Shown here one piece after another: positions 58,041 to 64,000 of a stretch of DNA of 64,000 bases. Made by a program: the position numbers and the translations under genes. This stretch comes from Pyricularia pennisetigena (Eukaryota > Ascomycota > Sordariomycetes > Magnaporthales > Pyriculariaceae): positions 1,784,176 to 1,848,175 of the forward strand of contig NC_043742.1 of assembly GCF_004337985.1 (NCBI RefSeq), read 5' to 3'. The notes under the pieces are model-generated. The model was not told the origin of the DNA, ran no database searches, and was given only the letters and a program-made list of their open reading frames with translations. Each line of letters starts with the position of its first letter. Within the stretch, counting starts at the first letter, position 1.

Positions 58041-59246
58041 CTACCACCACTTCTCAAATTTGACTCTGTCTGTATCCAACCCAATACCAGCATCCTTATC
58101 AGTGAGGTACTTGACCATCTCATCCGTCATCGTCGGCACGCCACAAACGTAGACCACTGCTTGCTTGGGCTCCGGGCCAACGGCCTCAACCACATCCGAC
58201 ATGGTGATCCTCCGCTGATGAAACGGTACATCAACTTCATTGCACGACACGACGCCATCGGCTTCCACTTCGTCTCCATCCATATCTGTGTAGGTCCGCC
58301 GGCTTTGTCCCTCCCCACCGTCATCTCTATCGTCCGTAGTAGCTGGGGTTAGGAAGAGCTGTAGTCTGCCCTGAAGATAATCCCTCGCAAACAGATCCGC
58401 CAGCCTGTTGAGAAACAGCATACCATCCGCCCCTTCCCTCCTGCCCTTACCACCCGGTGCTCGCAGCGAGTAAAGAAACCGCACCTCTGGCCCGCCATCC
58501 CCACGGTCCTGTTCGGCCATGTGCGCAGCCATGCTGACAAGCGGGTTAACGCCCATGCCGCCCGCGACAAAAACCACACGCCGTAGCGCCTGCGACGTAG
58601 ACGCGATGCCCGACGGCGGATAGACGAAGCTGCCGCCGATGCGGACCTGGAGCTGCGTGCCGACAATGCCGGGGTGCTGCTGGCCCGCGCTGGTCTCCTC
58701 TGCATCTTCTTCGTCATCTTCGGAGTCTCCGTTGCTGCTGCTGGTGGGTCGGCCCTGCCACAGGTAAGCCGCGGCCGGGTTCTCTGGCGATTTCTGCACC
58801 GCCAGCTCCAAGTACGGCGGCCCCGTAGAGCTGGAGCGCTGGGCCCGACTGGGTGCCGAGGTCACGGTGAAGCCGCCGGCTTTATAGATTCCTGGGCAAA
58901 AGACGTCGAGGAATTGACCGGCGAGAAACTAGAGCATGGGTTGGGAAACACATCAATCATCTCACCCTGGCTAAGGGATAGTCATCGTGGTAACCAGTGA
59001 TGAGCAAACATTAATAGGAGACGCCTCCTCTTCAGGAAGCTCCAGTCGGATAACCCGTATTCGGTGGTTTATTTCATGTATCTTGCCAATGGTGACAGTA
59101 TGGAGTGCCTATTCCGCATTGTAGTGGATGACAAGCACCCAGGGAGCATAATCAGTCCAGACGCTGGTCATTTGAGCCCACAAGGCAAAGCCTACCGTTG
59201 CACGCGGCTCGGCGGCCGTTCGCTCCTCGTGGCTTTGTTTCATCAT
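58041..59246 (-). CDS. OXNAD1-type FAD/NAD(P)-binding oxidoreductase
   Basis: Three exons, 59246-59196, 59108-59010 and 58928-58041, give 345 residues. The joined N-terminus reads MMKQSHEERTAAEPRAT, then LHTVTIGKIHEINHRIRVIR, then FLAGQFLDVFCPGI and KAGGFTVTSAP, matching the ferredoxin-reductase-like family that includes OXNAD1. The FAD domain therefore has its GQFLD and FTxTSxP flavin-binding motifs. It carries an acidic Ser/Glu-rich insertion of about 25 residues (EDDEEDAEETS), then GIVGTQLQVRIGGSFVYP. The nucleotide domain has VVFVAGGMGVNPLVSM, VRFLYSLRAPG, LFLTPAT and VVYVCGVPTMTDEMV, ending DRVKFEKWW. The electron acceptor is unknown. The first splice donor is GTAGGC and the second GTTTGC, both weak but frame-restoring. 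It is divergent from the phosphate carrier. Confidence 0.83.
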
Positions 59247-59848
59247 TGAAGGATGAGAACCAGATCGGAATCTAAAGACGTAGGGCGTTTAATGGATGCA
59301 GGGTGCACTGGATATGGACAACCCTGTTGCAAATTCCCATAAAATGAAAAAGAATTGCGAGTTTTGTTACGGATCCACACTGGGATGGATGGATTAGCAC
59401 CCACGTCACGGTGGATATGGTCATCACCAAGCGAGAGAGACAAAAAAATGATAACAAAAAAAAAAAAAAAAATAGACCGACGTAAGCCTGTACCTCAACC
59501 GTTTATCAATGCTGATAGGTACTTCGGTAGCGCTATGGATACTTGACTAGGCAAGTCTCCAACCACGGAGCCGAGAGGCTAAGAAATTCGGGCAATCTAG
59601 GAATCCGCCCGGTAACAACGTCGATTGCGGATCTCAGTTGCGCAAGGTCCAGGGTATCCGCAAAACCCGCAAAACCCGCGATCACCTAGGCATAGTGTCT
59701 AGTGCTAGCCCAGGCAAGACAGGTTAGCGTTAAAAAAGCCGTCTAGAGCTGGCATTTTTTTTCTATTTCATTTCCATTTTGCACTGCGTGCTACAGTAAT
59801 CAGAACATAACCATTTCCCTTCCACAGCCTCCAAGTATCACCATCAAA
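59247..59848. promoter_or_regulatory. divergent promoter region, reductase / phosphate carrier
   Basis: A 602-base head-to-head gap. It has a 17-base A run at 59456-59472 and a T-rich stretch just before the carrier start. No exon seen. Confidence 0.5.
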
Positions 59849-61046
59849 ATGGGTGCCACCACTGCCAGCGCCGCCTCGCCGCCTCAGGGCATTGATCTGT
59901 ATTCACGGTTTGCCCTTGCCGGTGCTTTGGGCTGCTCCGTTACTCATGGCGCATTTACTCCCGTCGATGTGTATGTTGAGTGCCTTGTTCTCGTCCATAA
60001 TTGACAACCTTGCACCCCCTAGCCCATACTTACGTGAACAAAAAAAAAAAAAAACCAAAAACCACACATACAGCGTCAAGACCAGAATCCAACTGGACCC
60101 GGCCACTTACAACCGGGGCATGATCGGTGGTTTCCGCCAGGTCATCCAGAACGAGGGCGCCGCTCCTCTCTTGACGGGTTTCGGCCCGACGTTTACTGGA
60201 TACTTCATCCAGGGCGCCTTCAAGTTTGGAGGTTACGAGTTTTTCAAAAAGCAGTCCATCGACCTGCTTGGTCTCGAGACTGCGCGCCAAAACCGTGGCC
60301 TTGTCTACTCGGTGTCGGCCGCCTCCGCCGAGTTTTTCGCGTCGATTGCGCTCAGCCCCCTCGAGGCCACCCGCATTCGTCTTGTTTCTACCCCAGGCTT
60401 CGCCAACGGTCTCGTCGGTGGCTTCACCAAAATCCTCAAGAATGAGGGTGTTGGCGCGTTCTACTCTGGATTCGTGCCCATCCTGTTTAAGCAGTACGTC
60501 ATCGCCCCCCATGTTTTCCGCTAAATAACTGGACCCATCTCACCGGAGAAACAAAAAAAAAAAAAACGAACACAGGATCCCTTACACTGTGACCAAGTTC
60601 GTTGCCTTTGAAAAGGTTTCCGAATTCATCTTTTCCCAGCTCGACAAGTCCAGCTTGTCGAGCGGCGGCCAAACGGCCGTGAACTTGGGCTCCGGCCTGA
60701 TCGCCGGTTTCGCCGCTGCGATTGTTTCCCAGCCGGCCGATACCATGCTGTCCAAGATCAACAAGACCAAGGGTCTGCCCGGCGAGAGCGTCGTTTCGCG
60801 CCTTGTCAAGATTGGTGGCGAGCTTGGTGTCCGTGGCTCCTTTGCTGGTCTTCCCACTCGTCTTTTCATGGTTGGTGGTCTCACTGCTGGGCAGTTTGCC
60901 ATCTATGGAGATATCAAGAAGGCCCTTGGTAGGTTTTTTTTTTTTTAACCCATGAACTGTGCATGTGCTTTTCCGCCTGCTATGAACATGAAACTGACTT
61001 TGTTTTCCACTAAGGCGCCACCAACGGTGTTGAAATCGCCAAATAA
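59849..61046 (+). CDS. MIR1: mitochondrial phosphate carrier
   Basis: Four exons: 59849-59970, 60074-60493, 60576-60928 and 61015-61046, giving 308 residues. The protein imports inorganic phosphate with protons across the mitochondrial inner membrane for ATP synthesis. The three carrier repeats are visible with signatures [20 protein letters not shown] and [10 protein letters not shown]; the third, lacking the final basic residue, is typical of phosphate carriers. Other landmarks are [47 protein letters not shown] and [17 protein letters not shown]. The short last exon encodes [10 protein letters not shown]. Introns 1-3 contain runs of A or T, and each junction restores an unbroken carrier sequence. 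Length matches fungal orthologues closely. Confidence 0.94.
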
Positions 61047-63220
61047 ACCTCGATTCTTAGAGGATGAGATGCAGGAGGGCGTTGTAATAGGTGCGGAGAT
61101 GTAGAAGTTTGCTCATCTTCGATGCAATGAAGGCCGTTGCTCTGTGCTGGGTAGACATAGATCTCTGTCTTTTTGATGCATAGCGTTAGACTCTTATTTA
61201 CAGCTCTTGATTTATACCTGATAGACATGGTAATTTCATGACAAAAGAACAACATCTACTATGGACACCCCGGACGGGGTTTGATCTTTACATACGTAAC
61301 AAATGTGAGGGAGACGACGAGAGGATACGAAGTTCTATCAATATAGCTTCTGCCCCTAGCCGCCCCAAACCATAAGAATATGGTTAGGGCTAGGTTAGGA
61401 CTAATGGAAAAGTTCTCGCGTCTTCGCAGGCTGCTCAACTTGAGATAACCATTGCCGCACTAAGTTATTGTTGGGTGCATGAGGTCGATAAGTTCTACGC
61501 GCTTCAAGATCCTGTCCGCGACGGGGAACTATAGTGCCGTCGAACCCCTGTTCCACTTGGCAGTAGCACGTTTCGCCAGGAACTTGTAGCTCATCCGTGT
61601 TGTCGTCACAGAAAACCGCACGCGACGCCGTCCGAGGCAATAAGGCGATCGCCTAAATGGCAGTGCATGGTTACTGCTCTTTTCATCACCATAGCCGTAA
61701 GAATTGGGACCCAGCCCTAAACCGTCATCCTTCTCGCCGTCCGGCAGCCATGTCCAAAATACATAGACCCAATGTGTGCGAACAGCCAAGGTGGTCACGT
61801 ATCTCGAGTTCCAAGTTTCTGTCTCGAGGCGAGGTCGACACTCAGGATGTAGGCCCAGACCAGCGTTATAAGACCGATAACCTGATTAGGGATTGCCCTG
61901 CCAGTCGCAAAAGCTGTTGGCCGATAACCTGCAAATTGCGCGGTGTCTTTCCCGCAACAAAAGCCACTAAGGCATCTCCGTCCTTTCTTTGAGCGAGCAC
62001 GAGGTGCCTTGGTTATGCCATGTTGAATATCCCCTTGATTGAAGTGGCATCCTTGGGGAGTTTGCGTGGTAGCCATGAGGTACGGTCCAGAATCCTGTCA
62101 AGCACAAAGCAAGCCTCTGGTAAGAGTTGGGCTTTGACTTGGCAATCTTCTGGGCGATGGCCCGTTTTGGCGAGCCTTCCGCCAGCATAGCGTTGGCTTT
62201 GGGGCCCTCGTAGAGAGGTTGCATCTTGTTCGTTTTTGTTCTCAATTTGTCAAATTCCGTAGCTGAGCTCGATAAGCCCAAATTGGGCGATGATTTTGCA
62301 CTACAAACTTAACCGGAAATTGATCTGCGTCCCTAAACTTTTATTCAAGTCTAATATCCATAAGGAAGAGGTGCGAACCTAAATGTGGGAAATGGGCAAA
62401 TGGGCCAATATTTACCGGTCTGTTTAGGTGGGCTAGCCTATTATATAACATAGGACATGGCTCAATCTGTTTAATTTAGCTGTGCTACCGTCTCGATCAC
62501 TATGTCGCTGTCTGAAGACGAACTTTCCGCACAGCCGCGTCGATCCAGCGGTGACTCCAGATACGGCCACACCTGCAAGTTCGACAGCATGACGCCTTTC
62601 TACGATGGCAACTCGAGAAATTTTGCCTGGTGTGGGCTTTGAGTTTCGTAAAGGTTATGTGGGTTTAGAGGAAAACGTTAACAAAACGGCGAGCGCAGGT
62701 TTGGCGGGAGCAAAGGGGGATTATAAGCGTCCGTTATTGAACGCCGCGGATCCCAAAATTAATGGTTTTCTCCTAGTACCGATTTAGTGAGGGCCGAACT
62801 AGTATTCGGGTGGGTGGCCACTGGGGAATCCTCGGTGTTGCATGTTTGTTTTTCTTTTGCTGTCCGTAATGTCATATGCACATAAGGCACGTACCTGCAC
62901 AGAATTTATGCCGTGTTTATGGTCCTTCGAAATTCTGGTGGTCCCCTCCATGTAATTTGCAGGATGTTGTCATTCTTTTAACTGGTTATAGATCTGGTGT
63001 AAAGAACCCCTTGACGCAGAGTAAGACCTTTTGTACAGAAAACCCCTACCTGAATAAGCGCGCGTCTTGGTCATGCCGGGTGCTTGCTGTTTCTTTTTTG
63101 TACTGGCCCCTGACACCGGGCTACTGAGCAACCCCCAAAAGGCGACTTGCGCATTGCAGTTTTGTTTCGAAAATACCACTAACAAGATACGAGCGCTTCC
63201 CCGGACCCACAGCCCCAGTT
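61047..63220. other. 2.2-kb region of unclear coding content
   Basis: No gene can be called with confidence. On the minus strand, from about 62230 to 61400, a chain of moderate open frames reads protein-like (KMQPLYEGPKANAMLAEGSP, FWTWLPDGEKDDGLGLGPNS, GETCYCQVEQGFDGTIVPRR) and could be a multi-exon hypothetical gene or a relic. On the + strand two overlapping short frames lie at 62502-62642 and 62605-62787. I recognise none of them. Confidence 0.4.
62502..62787 (+). other. two overlapping short frames, unrecognised
   Basis: ATG at 62502 opens a 46-codon frame (start MSLSEDELSAQPRR, with CKFDSMTPFYDGNS) ending at 62642. An overlapping frame from the ATG at 62605 runs 60 codons (FEFRKGYVGLEENVNKTAS) to 62787. 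They may be one small gene broken by a shift, two exons, or chance. I do not recognise either. Confidence 0.25.
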
Positions 63221-64000
63221 CTAGGAGAGTCGGACAGCAAAGATGAGGTTCCTAATCGGCTCGACGTCACCGCTGGCCGCCAGAAGATTGACCTGCAGCG
63301 GAGGGACGGGATCAATCCACGACTCGACCACGACCTTCCTCCCAGACTTGGTCGCCACGCGGGTCCACAGCTCCTCCATGCTTTTGGTCGAATGTCGATA
63401 GAGCCGGCGACCCTCGCGGATGAACTCGTGGCGGCCCTCGGGCTCCGTCCCGCCGGTCCTGCCAAAGACCAGATCGTCGGGTGCGCCGCTCAGCAGCTTC
63501 AGCATGACCTCGACGAGCTTCTCCTGTTCTTCCATGGTCATGAGGTGAAGTACGTAGCTGCAGGTGATGATGGAGAAGTGCCCGTGCCAGTCCTGCAGCG
63601 CATCCGGGTCCAGCGCGTCGGCCTGTCGGAAAGTGATCTGCACGTCGGGGTCTTGGAATAGGAACTTGCCGGCCTCGAAGAAGCGCTCCTCTAGATCTAT
63701 GCCATACAGCATGTTTTGGGGAGCTCCGGCGTGGGCCTTGGGATGTATAGGTTAAAATTAGCATCAATTCAAACATACCGTATTTTTCCCAATCTTTTCT
63801 CTTTTTTTTCTCTTTTTTTGGGGGCTTGTCCCGTTTGGGGCAGACATGAAGAAAAAGGGCATCCCAACCAAACTGCGCAGGTCTTGACCGATGGCACAAC
63901 CAATATCCAGAAGCTTCTGACCCTGCTGGGTGCGGCGCACAGCCTCGTCGAACTCAGCATTCTTTCTCAGCTGCAGCTTGAGAAACACCCAATGACCAAT
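63221..64000 (-). CDS. class I SAM methyltransferase, partial (3' part)
   Basis: The gene runs off the right edge; its start is not in the window. Two exons are seen: beyond 64000 to 63869, and 63736-63221, joined in phase 0. The visible 215 residues include LRKNAEFDEAVRRTQQGQK, the SAM motif KLLDIGCAIGQDLRSL, APQNMLYGIDLEERFFEAG, FLFQDPDVQITFRQADAL, FSIITCSYVLHLMTMEEQEK and LVFGRTGG, ending LIFAVRLS. The GCxxGQDLR and YGIDLEERF pattern resembles small fungal methyltransferases often found in secondary-metabolite clusters; the substrate is unknown. The intron donor GTTGGG is weak but restores the family reading, and the intron holds T-rich/A-rich tracts. The nearest complete gene is the phosphate carrier 2.2 kb away. 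Confidence 0.82.

Noticed and set aside
1..64000. CRISPR array, prophage or defence island
   Set aside because: Introns, mitochondrial and spliceosomal genes mark the DNA as eukaryotic nuclear; no spaced direct repeats of CRISPR type were seen.

Overview
The window looks like nuclear DNA of a filamentous ascomycete (Pezizomycotina, most likely a Sordariomycete). Genes are compact and mostly interrupted by short introns with GTRNGY donors, CTRAY-type branch sites and AG acceptors. The gene set is eukaryotic and fungal (TIM22, Prp45/SNW, an eisosome protein, recyclin, AP-3 delta, EMC2, Kin28/CDK7, a mitochondrial phosphate carrier). Intergenic DNA carries long poly(A)/poly(T) runs and TAGGTA/TACCTA-type motifs. 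I cannot name the species. I built the exon models by reading splice sites by eye; exon coordinates are given in each entry.

Layout. 0.8-8 kb: TIM22 (+), a membrane PhoD-like phosphatase (-), a p24 cargo receptor (+) and Prp45 (+). 10-17 kb: a membrane-anchored GH16 glucanase (+), COQ10 (-), a Trm140/METTL2-type tRNA m3C methyltransferase (+) and a five-exon CX5R phosphatase (-). 19-28 kb: EIS1-like eisosome protein (+), queuine tRNA-ribosyltransferase accessory subunit (-) and an LCCL-domain membrane protein (+). 29-41 kb: a coiled-coil protein with a ubiquitin-like domain (-), EMC2 (-), AP-3 delta (+) and an Sfk1/DRAM-type membrane protein (-). 41-45 kb: a decayed island holding a twice-frameshifted APH-like kinase and a shredded amino-acid permease relic. 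45-55 kb: Kin28/CDK7 (+), recyclin-1 (-) and an Irc20-type SNF2-RING protein (-). 56-64 kb: a cytochrome P450 (+) tail to tail with an OXNAD1-type FAD/NAD reductase (-), the phosphate carrier (+), a 2.2 kb poorly coding stretch, and the 3' part of a class I methyltransferase (-) that runs off the window.

Most genes are unrelated housekeeping genes in alternating orientation, so no operon-like or defence-like system is apparent. The stretches that depart from this are the 41-45 kb decay island and the 56-64 kb end, where P450, reductase and methyltransferase genes lie within 8 kb. The latter could be the edge of a metabolic gene cluster continuing past the window. A small curiosity is that the AP-3 delta start codon appears to be assembled by splicing (AT^G). 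I found no convincing tRNA, rRNA, CRISPR or intact transposon.
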